64,000 nucleotides of DNA from a beta proteobacterium AAP99 (GTDB taxonomy: Bacteria; Pseudomonadota; Gammaproteobacteria; Burkholderiales; Burkholderiaceae_C), in contig LJIA01000001.1 of the NCBI GenBank assembly GCA_001295775.1, positions 434,001 through 498,000 on the forward strand, read 5' to 3'. How positions within the stretch are numbered: position 1 is the stretch's first letter; every line of letters begins with the position of its first letter. A program made the position numbers and the translations under genes. The notes beneath the pieces were generated by a model. It was not told the DNA's origin. It did no database searches and was given only the letters and a program-made list of their open reading frames with translations. Positions 18,141 through 26,361 of this stretch are shown here, piece by piece.

Positions 18141-19124
18141 ATGGACTCCACCTGGATCACCTCCATCCTGAACGGGCTGGCCTACGGGCTGCTGCTGTTC
18201 ATGCTGTCGTCGGGGTTGACGCTCATCTTCTCGATGATGGGCGTGTTGAACTTTGCCCACGCCAGCTTCTACATGATCGGCGCCTATGTCGCCTACCAGA
18301 TCACGGTGCTGAGCACGAAGGCGCTGGGCGGCAACGCGGGCTTTGTGCTGGCGCTGATCCTGGCGCCGCTGGTTGTCGGCGCGCTGGGTGCGCTGATCGA
18401 GCGTTACGGATTAAGGCGGGTGCACAAGTTCGGGCATGTGCCTGAGCTGCTGTTCACCTTCGGCCTGTCCTACATCATCGTGGAGCTGGTGCAGGTGATC
18501 TGGGGGCGCGCTGCGGTGCCCTATCGCGTACCCGACATGCTGACCGGGCCGATCGACTGGCTGCAGCAGAGCATGGGGCTGACGTTTCCCGAGTACCGCC
18601 TGTTCCTCATGGGTGTCGCGGTCGCGATGCTTGCTGCACTGTGGCTGGTGCTCGCCAAGACTCGCACGGGTTTGGTGATTCAAGCCGCACTCACGCACCC
18701 CGAGACGGTCGAGGCGCTGGGCCACAACGTGCCGCGGGTGTTCATGCTCGTGTTCGGCGGGGGATGTGCGCTCGCGGGGCTGGCCGGGGTGATCGGCGGG
18801 CCGGCCTTCGTGACCGAGCCTGCGATGGCTGCGACCCTGGGCTCGATCATCTTCGTGGTTGTGGTCGTCGGCGGCATGGGTTCGCTGGCCGGCGCGTTCG
18901 TCGCGTCGATCCTCATCGGCCTGCTGCAAAACCTCGCGGTGAAGGTGGACTCGAGCGGTGTGGATGTCTTCCGCGCACTTGGCATGACAGTCACAGAGCA
19001 GACCTTCGGCTACGCCGTCTGGAAGCTGTCGCTGGCTCAGGTGGCGCCTGTGCTGCCGTATCTGCTGCTGGTGCTGATCCTGATCTTCAGGCCCAAGGGA
19101 CTCCTTGGGACGAGAGAAGGGTGA
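18141..19124 (+). CDS. Branched-chain amino acid-type ABC transporter permease (LivH-like)
   Basis: A 327-residue inner-membrane permease with about eight hydrophobic helices. LivH-type features include the N-terminal ILNGLAYGLLLFMLSSGLTLIFSMMGVLNFAHASFYMIGAY. The cytoplasmic coupling loop lies around ALGHNVPRVF, and the GGMGSLAGAFVAS segment follows. The C-terminal LLVLILIFRPKGLLG is the usual end. It forms the transport path together with the LivM-like gene that follows after 85 bases. Confidence 0.93.
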   Translation: MDSTWITSILNGLAYGLLLFMLSSGLTLIFSMMGVLNFAHASFYMIGAYVAYQITVLSTKALGGNAGFVLALILAPLVVGALGALIERYGLRRVHKFGHVPELLFTFGLSYIIVELVQVIWGRAAVPYRVPDMLTGPIDWLQQSMGLTFPEYRLFLMGVAVAMLAALWLVLAKTRTGLVIQAALTHPETVEALGHNVPRVFMLVFGGGCALAGLAGVIGGPAFVTEPAMAATLGSIIFVVVVVGGMGSLAGAFVASILIGLLQNLAVKVDSSGVDVFRALGMTVTEQTFGYAVWKLSLAQVAPVLPYLLLVLILIFRPKGLLGTREG

Positions 19125-19209
19125 GCATGGACATGAAGGCCTGCAAGTGCAGGGCTGAATGCCTTGCGAACGACCGCAGACTCCGGCTGCGGGCTGGAGG
19201 AGCGTGCTG

Positions 19210-20502
19210 ATGGCTCGCGACACCTTCCGCTTCAAGCCGATCAACTTCGGCCGTTGGTTCATCTGGGGGTTCACCGCGCTGCTGTTCGTTGGCGCGCCGC
19301 TGGTGTTCGACAGCGGCTTTGCGATCACGCTGCTCTCGCAGATGGGCATCATGATCATCTTCGCGCTGTCCTACAACATGCTGCTCGGTCAGACCGGCAT
19401 GCTGAGCTTCGGCCATGCGGTGTATTCGGGCTTGGGGGCCTTCTTTGCCATCCATGCGCTGAACTGGATTGCCGCGGGCAAGCTGCATCTGCCGGTGAGC
19501 TTGCTGCCTCTCGTGGGCGGTCTGGCCGGTGCATTCTTCGGCGTGATCTTCGGCTACGTGACGACCAAGAAGGCCGGCACGCCCTTTGCCATGATTACCC
19601 TGGGCATCGGCGAGATGGTGTTTGCCTGCTCGCTGATGTTCCCCGGCTTCTTTGGCGGGGAGGGCGGCATCACCGGCAACCGCGTCGTGGGTGAGCCCTT
19701 CTTCGGCCTGACCTACGGCCCGGCGATCCAGGTCTACTACCTCATCGCCGTCTGGACGCTGGTGTGCATGGTGATGATGTTCGCCTTCACGCAGACGCCG
19801 CTGGGGCGCATGGCCAATGCCGTGCGTGACAACCCCGAGCGGGTCGAATTCATTGGCTACAACACGCAGCGGGTGCGCTGGTTCGTGCTGATCGCATCAA
19901 GCTTCTTTGCGGGCATCTCGGGCGGGCTCACGGCCATCAACTTCGAGATCGTGAGTGCCGAGGCGGTGAGTGCCATCCGATCCGGTGGCGTGCTACTGGC
20001 GGTGTTTCTGGGTGGTGCGCTGTTCTTCTTCGGGCCGATCCTGGGCGCGATCGTGTTCGTGATCTTTGCGATCTCCATGAGCGAGTTCACCAAGGCCTGG
20101 CAGCTCTACCTGGGTGTGGTCTTCGTGCTCATGGTCATGTATGCGCCGGGTGGACTGTCCAGTCTGATCCTGATGAACCTGCGCGTTGTCGGCTATGGCA
20201 AGTTCAAGCGTCTGTTGGACCCCTACTTGGGCGTATTCGCCGGCAGCCTGCTGCTCACGCTTGGCGTGATCATGGTCATCGAGATGACCTACCACCTCAC
20301 GCTGGAGGCCGCCAACGGGACCGTGCGCAGCCTCTTCGGTTTCCAGATGGACACCGCCGGCGTCACGGCCTGGATCATCGCGGGCTCGCTGCTCGTGGGT
20401 GGCACGCTGATCTTCGAACCCATGCGGCGCCGATTCAAGGCCGAGTGGGACGCGATTGCCGAAGAGATCGAAGACGAAGAAAAGAAGAAGCTCGTTCTAT
20501 GA
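19210..20502 (+). CDS. Branched-chain amino acid-type ABC transporter permease (LivM-like)
   Basis: A 430-residue permease, longer than most LivM because of a C-terminal extension with two more hydrophobic segments and a charged tail (EEIEDEEKKKLVL). The family core is seen in ALSYNMLLGQTGMLSFGHAVYSGLGAF, GYVTTKKAGTPFAMITLGIGEMVF and NPERVEFIGYNTQRVRW. The chosen start follows GGAGGA by eight bases; the longer reading overlaps non-conserved sequence. Its stop overlaps the ATPase start (ATGA), which couples the subunits. Confidence 0.93.
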   Translation: MARDTFRFKPINFGRWFIWGFTALLFVGAPLVFDSGFAITLLSQMGIMIIFALSYNMLLGQTGMLSFGHAVYSGLGAFFAIHALNWIAAGKLHLPVSLLPLVGGLAGAFFGVIFGYVTTKKAGTPFAMITLGIGEMVFACSLMFPGFFGGEGGITGNRVVGEPFFGLTYGPAIQVYYLIAVWTLVCMVMMFAFTQTPLGRMANAVRDNPERVEFIGYNTQRVRWFVLIASSFFAGISGGLTAINFEIVSAEAVSAIRSGGVLLAVFLGGALFFFGPILGAIVFVIFAISMSEFTKAWQLYLGVVFVLMVMYAPGGLSSLILMNLRVVGYGKFKRLLDPYLGVFAGSLLLTLGVIMVIEMTYHLTLEAANGTVRSLFGFQMDTAGVTAWIIAGSLLVGGTLIFEPMRRRFKAEWDAIAEEIEDEEKKKLVL

Positions 20503-21278
20503 CGCACGCCGCGCTCAAACTCACAGACGTCCGCAAGTCCTTCGGCAAGACCGAGATCATCCGCGGCGTGAACCTGAGCATTGCCTCGGGCGAGCGGCAC
20601 GCCATCATCGGCCCCAACGGTGCGGGCAAGTCCACGCTGTTCAACCTGGTCAGCGGGCGCTTTGGCGTCAGCAGCGGCCGCATTGAACTGAACGGCGCCG
20701 ATGTCACCCGCAAGAAGCCCTTTGAGATCAACCGCATGGGTCTGGCGCGCAGCTTCCAGATCAACAATCTGTTCGGCAACCTCAGCGTCTTCGAGAACCT
20801 GCGCTGCGCGGTGCTCTGGAGCCTGGGCTATCGCTACTCCTTCTGGCACAAGCTCAGCCAGCTCAAGGACGCGCGGGAACGCGCCGAGCAGGTGATGGAG
20901 CGCATCGGCCTGAAGTACCGGCGCGACACCAAGGCGAGCCTGCTGACTTACGCCGAGCAGCGCGCTCTGGAGATCGGCATCACGATCGCCGGTGGCGCTG
21001 ACGTGATTCTGCTCGATGAGCCGACGGCCGGCATGTCGCGCAGCGAGAGCGATCGGGCCGTGGAGCTGATCCGCGAGGTCACCATTGGCAAGACCCTGGT
21101 CATGGTGGAGCACGACATGAGCGTGGTGTTCGGTCTGGCGGATCGCATCAGCGTGCTGGTGTACGGCGAGGTGATCGCCAGCGACACGCCACAGGCCATC
21201 CGCGAGAGTGCGGCCGTGCAGGAAGCCTACCTCGGCGGACATGGCGCGGAAGAAGCGACGGAGGCGGCTCATGGCTGA
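20499..21278 (+). CDS. ABC transporter ATP-binding protein (LivG-like)
   Basis: A 259-residue ATPase subunit. Walker A is GPNGAGKST, the Q-loop lies in RSFQINNLFGNLSV, Walker B is VILLDEPTAGM and the H-loop is VEHDMSVVF. The signature is the relaxed LTYAEQRALEIG, as is common in LivG. It overlaps the LivM-like gene by 4 bases and the LivF-like gene by 8 bases. It energises the transporter together with the next gene. Confidence 0.93.
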   Translation: MTHAALKLTDVRKSFGKTEIIRGVNLSIASGERHAIIGPNGAGKSTLFNLVSGRFGVSSGRIELNGADVTRKKPFEINRMGLARSFQINNLFGNLSVFENLRCAVLWSLGYRYSFWHKLSQLKDARERAEQVMERIGLKYRRDTKASLLTYAEQRALEIGITIAGGADVILLDEPTAGMSRSESDRAVELIREVTIGKTLVMVEHDMSVVFGLADRISVLVYGEVIASDTPQAIRESAAVQEAYLGGHGAEEATEAAHG

Positions 21279-21975
21279 AGACTTGCTCTCGATCAGGAAT
21301 CTGCACGGCTGGTACGGCAAGAGCCATGTGCTGCATGGTGTGGACATGCACGTGGGCAAGGGCGAGATCGTCAGCCTGCTGGGCCGCAACGGGGTGGGGC
21401 GGTCCACCACGGCCAAGGCCATCATGGGGCTGGTGGACGCCACGGGTTCGGTGCGCTTCAAAGGGGCTGAGCTGGTGGGCAGGAAGGCCTACGAGATTGC
21501 GCATCTGGGCATGGGCTACGTGCCTGAGAACCGCGACATCTTCCCCACGCTCACCGTCGAACAGAACCTCACTCTGGGCCTCAAGGCGACGAAGCCGGGC
21601 CAATGGAGTTACGAGGACATGTACCGCATGTTCCCGCGCCTGAAGGAGCGCCAGCACACGCAGGCCGGGGTCCTGTCCGGTGGCGAGCAGCAGATGCTGA
21701 CGCTCTGCCGCACACTCATGGGCGACCCGGAGCTGATCATCATCGACGAGCCGACCGAGGGGCTTGCGCCCAAGATCGTCGAGCTCGTGGCGCAGTATCT
21801 GCAGGAGCTCAAGCGCCGCGGACTGTCCGTGCTACTCATCGAACAGAAGCTGGCCATCGCTCTGGATATCTCCAACCGCGTGTACGTCATGGGCCATGGC
21901 AACGTGGTGTTCGAGGGCACCCCGGCCGATCTCAAGGCCAACGAAAAGGTGCGCAAGGAGTGGCTGGAGGTTTGA
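21271..21975 (+). CDS. ABC transporter ATP-binding protein (LivF-like) with Walker A Lys to Arg
   Basis: A 234-residue LivF-type ATPase. The signature LSGGEQQML, Walker B LIIIDEPTEGLAP and the LLIEQKLAIAL switch are normal. Walker A, however, reads GRNGVGRSTT: the invariant Lys is Arg, encoded by CGG within 21391-21411. Lys-to-Arg usually lowers or abolishes ATP hydrolysis. Either this subunit carries a degenerate site and its LivG-like partner drives transport, or the subfamily tolerates Arg. The start overlaps the previous gene. Confidence 0.9.
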   Translation: MAEDLLSIRNLHGWYGKSHVLHGVDMHVGKGEIVSLLGRNGVGRSTTAKAIMGLVDATGSVRFKGAELVGRKAYEIAHLGMGYVPENRDIFPTLTVEQNLTLGLKATKPGQWSYEDMYRMFPRLKERQHTQAGVLSGGEQQMLTLCRTLMGDPELIIIDEPTEGLAPKIVELVAQYLQELKRRGLSVLLIEQKLAIALDISNRVYVMGHGNVVFEGTPADLKANEKVRKEWLEV

Positions 21976-22141
21976 TCGCCGCCAAGTTTGGCCGATTTTG
22001 ACTGATTTGATTTGTCTAATTTGCCACTTCCCGCTTGTATGAAGCCATTTCTGGCCGGTTCTGGTGATCGGAATTCATGACCGAATGTGTGACTCATCGG
22101 CGTCGAATTGACTTGGCTTGCCGAGCGGCACACTGAAACCG

Positions 22142-22151
22142 AACGGTCGTG
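22142..22151. promoter_or_regulatory. Degenerate palindrome resembling the 18072 site, upstream of the fadJ-like gene
   Basis: The sequence CCGAACGGTCGTGC (22140-22153) shares its half-site layout with AACGATCGTT at 18072. It lies about 85 bases before the fadJ-like start, within a 259-base gap that otherwise has no feature. It could be a second operator of the same TetR-type regulator. Support is weak. Confidence 0.3.
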
Positions 22152-22234
22152 CTTTTTGAGGTACGCTGCCCCAATCGAAGCGGCGCCGCAGCTGGGCTTC
22201 AACGCGAGCGCCGCCCATCCTCCCAGGAGACTTC

Positions 22235-24334
22235 ATGACCGCCAAATACGCACTTCACGGCGCCATTGCCGTCCTCACGCTGGACAACCCGCCAGTCAAC
22301 GGCCTGGGCTACGAGACCCGCAAATCCCTTTGCGAGGGCATCGAGCACGCCAATGCCGATGCCGCCGTCAAGGCCATCATCATCACGGGTGCGGGCAAGG
22401 CCTTCTCGGGCGGCGCGGACATTCGTGAATTCAACACCCCCAAGATGGCGTTGCAGCCGGACCTGCACGCCTGCATCCGCACGGTGGAGCTCAGCGCCAA
22501 GCCGGTGATCGCCGCCATCCACACCGTGTGCATGGGCGGCGGGCTGGAGCTCTCCCTGGGCTGCCACTACCGGATCGCCGCGCCTGGCGCGCAGATTGCG
22601 CTGCCGGAGGTGAAGCTGGGCCTGCTCCCCGGCGCAGGGGGTACGCAGCGTCTGCCGCGCGCCCTGGGTGTCGAGAACGCGCTCAACATGATCGTCAGCG
22701 GCGAGCCGGTCAAGAGCGAGCTCCTGGCCATGGCGCCGGGCCAGAAGCTTTTCGACAAGCTCAGCAAGAGCGTCGAGACCCTGGCTGAAGAAGCGCTGGC
22801 TTTCGCCAATGAAGTGGCAGACAAGCGGCCTTTGCCGCTGGTGCGCAACCTGCCGGCCAAGCATGCCGAGGCCGACGGCTACTTCCAGTTCGCCCGCAAC
22901 ACGGTGCGCGCCGTCGCGAAGAACTTCCCGGCGCCGGTCAAGTGTGTGGACTGCGTGGAAGCCGCCGTCAAGAAGCCCTTCGATGAAGGCCTGAACTTCG
23001 AGAAGGAGCAATTCATCGAACTGATGATGACGCCGGAGAGCAAGGCCCTGCGTCATGCCTTCTTCGGCGAACGTGCCGCCAGCAAGATCCCGGACGTGCC
23101 GGAGAGCACGCCGGTACGCGAAATCAGGAAAGTGGCTGTCATCGGCGCCGGCACCATGGGTGGCGGCATTTCCATGAACTTCCTGAATGCCGGCATCCCG
23201 GTCACGATCCTGGAGATGAGTGCCGAGGCCTTGGAGCGCGGCACCGGCATCATGCGCAAGAACTATGAGGGCCAGGTCAAGAAGGGCAAGCTCAAACAGG
23301 AGAAGCTCGATCAGCGCATGGCGCTGCTGAGCACCACCACGAGCTACGAGGACATCAAGGACGCCGATCTCGTCATCGAGGCCGTGTTCGAGGACATGGG
23401 CGTCAAGGAGAAGGTGTTCACGCAGCTGGACGCCGTCATGAAGCCCGGCGCGATCCTGGCGTCCAACACCTCCACGCTGGACGTGAACAAGATTGCCAGC
23501 TTCACCAAACGGCCGCAGGACGTGGTGGGCATGCACTTCTTCAGCCCGGCCAACGTCATGAAGCTGCTGGAGGTGGTGCGCGGCGCCGCCACCGCCAAGG
23601 ATGTGCTCGCCACGGTCATGAAGGTCGCCAAGACCATCCGCAAGACGGCCGTGGTCAGCGGCGTGTGCGACGGCTTCATCGGCAACCGCATGATAGAGCA
23701 GTACAGCCGCCAGGCCCTGCAGATGGTGGAGGAGGGCGCCAGCCCCGAGCAGGTGGACCGCGCCATCGAGAAGTTCGGCTTTGCCATGGGCCCCTTCCGC
23801 ATGAGCGACCTGGCCGGCAACGACATCGGCTGGGCCATCCGCAAGCGCCGCTATGTCGAGCAGTCCGAGCTGAAGTACAGCAAGGTCGGCGACAAGCTCT
23901 GCGAACTCGGCCGCTTCGGCCAGAAGACCGGCGCCGGCTGGTACGACTATCTGCCGGGCAAGCGTGATGCGCTGCCTTCGTCGGTGGTCAAGGAACTGGT
24001 CGAGAAGCACCGCGCGGACGCAGGCATCACGCCGCGCAAGATCGGCAACGACGAAATCGTCGGCCGCCTGGTGTATGCGCTCGTGAACGAGGCCGCGCAC
24101 ATCCTAGAGGAAGGCATTGCCAGCAAGGCCAGCGACATCGACATGGTTTACCTGACTGGCTACGGCTTCCCGCTGTGGCGCGGCGGCCCCCTGTGCTACG
24201 CCGACACCATGGGTCTGCACAACGTGGTTACCGACATGAAGCGCTTTGGCAGCCAGCCGGGTGCGGACGCTGCGTTCTGGACGCCCGCGCCGCTGCTCGT
24301 GAAGCTGCTGGCCGAAGGCAAGCCGCTCGTTTGA
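22235..24334 (+). CDS. Bifunctional enoyl-CoA hydratase / 3-hydroxyacyl-CoA dehydrogenase (FadJ/FadB-like)
   Basis: A 699-residue beta-oxidation enzyme. The N-terminal crotonase domain (1-190) has the oxyanion stretch GKAFSGGADIREF and both catalytic Glu residues, in GGGLELSLGC and ALPEVKLGLLPGAGGTQ. The NAD-binding domain begins at GAGTMGGGIS (about 303-312). HFFSPANVMKLLEVV and SGVCDGFIGNRM carry the dehydrogenase active site. A duplicated C-terminal domain ends in TGYGFPLWRGGP. It should convert enoyl-CoA to 3-ketoacyl-CoA, and the thiolase that follows completes the cycle. It is preceded by AGGAG. Confidence 0.95.
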   Translation: MTAKYALHGAIAVLTLDNPPVNGLGYETRKSLCEGIEHANADAAVKAIIITGAGKAFSGGADIREFNTPKMALQPDLHACIRTVELSAKPVIAAIHTVCMGGGLELSLGCHYRIAAPGAQIALPEVKLGLLPGAGGTQRLPRALGVENALNMIVSGEPVKSELLAMAPGQKLFDKLSKSVETLAEEALAFANEVADKRPLPLVRNLPAKHAEADGYFQFARNTVRAVAKNFPAPVKCVDCVEAAVKKPFDEGLNFEKEQFIELMMTPESKALRHAFFGERAASKIPDVPESTPVREIRKVAVIGAGTMGGGISMNFLNAGIPVTILEMSAEALERGTGIMRKNYEGQVKKGKLKQEKLDQRMALLSTTTSYEDIKDADLVIEAVFEDMGVKEKVFTQLDAVMKPGAILASNTSTLDVNKIASFTKRPQDVVGMHFFSPANVMKLLEVVRGAATAKDVLATVMKVAKTIRKTAVVSGVCDGFIGNRMIEQYSRQALQMVEEGASPEQVDRAIEKFGFAMGPFRMSDLAGNDIGWAIRKRRYVEQSELKYSKVGDKLCELGRFGQKTGAGWYDYLPGKRDALPSSVVKELVEKHRADAGITPRKIGNDEIVGRLVYALVNEAAHILEEGIASKASDIDMVYLTGYGFPLWRGGPLCYADTMGLHNVVTDMKRFGSQPGADAAFWTPAPLLVKLLAEGKPLV

Positions 24335-24439
24335 GCCTGATGACGAAATGACCTCGCGCTGCGCGGTTTGATGACGGTCGTCGAGCCTGTCTCGATTGCC
24401 CAGATCGAAGCCCGCAGCACGATCCTCCGGAGAATTCAC

Positions 24440-25615
24440 ATGCAAGACGCAGTCATTGTTTCCACCGCACGCACGCCTCTGGCCAAGAGCTGGAAGGGCG
24501 CCTTCAACATGACCCACGGCGCCACGCTGGGCGCCCACGTGGTCAAGGCTGCTGTGGAACGCGCCGGCATCGACGGCGGCGCCGTGGAAGACGTGCTCAT
24601 GGGCAACGCCTTCCCGGAAGGCGCCACGGGCAGCAACATCGCCCGCCAGATCGCGCTGCGCGCCGGCCTGCCCGTCAGTGTGGCGGGCGCGACCGTGAAC
24701 CGCTTCTGCTCCAGCGGCCTGCAGACCATTGCCATGGCGGCTCAGCGCGTGATCGCGGGCGAGGGTGATGTCTATGTGGCCGGCGGCCTGGAAGCCATCT
24801 CCTGCGTGCAGAACGAGATGAACACGCACATGCTCAAGGAGAGCTGGCTGGACGCGAACATCCCCGCCATCTACTGGCCCATGCTGCAGACCGCCGAGAC
24901 CGTGGCCAAGCGCTATGGCATCGGCCGCGATGTGCAGGACGAATACGGTGCGCTCTCCCAGCAGCGCGCCTGCGCCGCCTGGGCGGCCGGCAAGTTTGCC
25001 GATGAAGTGGTACCCATCACCGTCACCGCCGGCGTGGCCGACCCCGTCATGGGCATGCGCACCAAGGAAGTGACCGTCTCGGTGGACGAAGGCCTGCGTG
25101 AAGGCACCACCAAGGAAGCACTGGGCAACATCAAGCCCGCCCTGCCGGGTGGTGTGGTGGCTGCAGGCAATGCCAGCCAGTTCTCGGATGGCGCCGGCGC
25201 CTGCGTGGTGACGAGCGCAAGGTACGCCGAGCAGAAGGGCCTGAAGCCCCTGGGCATCTTCCGCGGCTTTGCCGTGGCGGGCTGCGAGCCAGACGAAATG
25301 GGTATCGGCCCCGTGTTTGCCGTGCCCAAGCTGCTCGCCCGCACTGGCGTGAAGATGGACGACATTGGCCTGTGGGAGTTGAACGAAGCCTTTGCGGTCC
25401 AGGTGCTGTATTGCCGCGACAAGCTCGGCATCCCGGCCGACCGCCTGAACGTGAACGGCGGCGCCATCGCCGTGGGCCATCCCTACGGCATGAGCGGCCA
25501 GCGCCTCGTGGGCCAAGCGCTCATCGAGGGCAAGCGCCGCGGCGCGAAGTATGTGGTCGTCACCATGTGCATTGGTGGCGGGATGGGGGCGGCGGGGTTG
25601 TTTGAGGTGTGCTGA
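24440..25615 (+). CDS. Acetyl-CoA C-acyltransferase (thiolase, FadA-like)
   Basis: A 391-residue thiolase. The nucleophile Cys90 is in [14 protein letters not shown]. His is in [18 protein letters not shown], and the second active Cys is in [14 protein letters not shown]. The chosen start ([18 protein letters not shown]) matches the family and follows CCGGAGA. It probably works with the upstream bifunctional enzyme, cleaving 3-ketoacyl-CoA to acetyl-CoA. The stop overlaps the start of the next gene. Confidence 0.95.
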   Translation: MQDAVIVSTARTPLAKSWKGAFNMTHGATLGAHVVKAAVERAGIDGGAVEDVLMGNAFPEGATGSNIARQIALRAGLPVSVAGATVNRFCSSGLQTIAMAAQRVIAGEGDVYVAGGLEAISCVQNEMNTHMLKESWLDANIPAIYWPMLQTAETVAKRYGIGRDVQDEYGALSQQRACAAWAAGKFADEVVPITVTAGVADPVMGMRTKEVTVSVDEGLREGTTKEALGNIKPALPGGVVAAGNASQFSDGAGACVVTSARYAEQKGLKPLGIFRGFAVAGCEPDEMGIGPVFAVPKLLARTGVKMDDIGLWELNEAFAVQVLYCRDKLGIPADRLNVNGGAIAVGHPYGMSGQRLVGQALIEGKRRGAKYVVVTMCIGGGMGAAGLFEVC

Positions 25616-26361
25616 TGCGAGCACGAAATGCCTTGATATCCGTGCTGCTTGCGCTCGCAAGTAAAGGCGCTACGGCCGTTGAGTTGCCTAATTCGTTGCT
25701 CAACCGAATTGCAAAGGGCCAGTGCGATCAAGCGGTCGAGCAGCTCAACGGCATGCTGGAAAAGCCGACTGCTGCGACTTACTTGATTGCTGGGTCGATG
25801 TATGAGCGGGGTGCCTGCCTCAAACCAAACACCGACCGTGCGCGCGATTTCTACGCCAAGGCGTGGGGGCTGGGTGACACGGCGCGGGCTCCTGCCTATC
25901 TGGCTGCGCTGTCGGCCAGCGCGGCCGGTGGCGCCGACGTCGCACAGACGCTTTGGTGGTACGCCCGCTTGCCCGATGGCGGGCGTGCACCCATGCCAGA
26001 GATCTGCCGTGTTGCGAAGACCGAAGATGTCGAGGCGTTTGTGCGTGGCATCGAGTCTTGGTCTGCCGATCGGCGCGAGCGATGCCGCCTTGCGGTGGGC
26101 CTGGAGGCCATGGCGTCAGCGATCAAACCGTTCTATCCCTTCGCGTCGCTGCTGGCGGGCGGCCAAGGGCAGTTTGATGTTCGCGTCGATTTCGCGAGAG
26201 GGACGGTTGAAGTAATGGAGCGATCTGGTTTTCGATCGACCCCGCTCAAGGACCTGCTCGAAAAGCTCTATCGCGATGCGGTCGGACGCCTGGGGCCGCC
26301 CAAGGTACAGCCCACGGCTGAATGGGTCGTTGTGACACCCTGGGAGTTCAAGATCCAATGA
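25615..26361 (+). CDS. Hypothetical exported protein with weak Sel1/TPR-like repeats
   Basis: A 248-residue protein that I do not recognise. It begins with a signal peptide-like segment (ALISVLLALASKGATA). SMYERGACLKPNTDRARDFYAKAWGLGD looks like one Sel1-type helical pair and the following part like a second; four Cys are spread through it. The ATG overlaps the thiolase stop (TGATG) and its own stop overlaps the acyl-CoA dehydrogenase start (ATGA). It is therefore embedded in the beta-oxidation operon. A GTG two codons upstream is an alternative start. Its codon use is less GC-rich than that of its neighbours. Confidence 0.7.
   Translation: MRARNALISVLLALASKGATAVELPNSLLNRIAKGQCDQAVEQLNGMLEKPTAATYLIAGSMYERGACLKPNTDRARDFYAKAWGLGDTARAPAYLAALSASAAGGADVAQTLWWYARLPDGGRAPMPEICRVAKTEDVEAFVRGIESWSADRRERCRLAVGLEAMASAIKPFYPFASLLAGGQGQFDVRVDFARGTVEVMERSGFRSTPLKDLLEKLYRDAVGRLGPPKVQPTAEWVVVTPWEFKIQ

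Noticed and set aside
22199-24100. 633-codon open frame antisense to the fadJ-like gene
   Set aside because: The plus-strand product has all catalytic motifs of a bifunctional beta-oxidation enzyme. The antisense frame is His/Ala/Arg/Gly rich without any family feature, as expected from GC-rich third positions.
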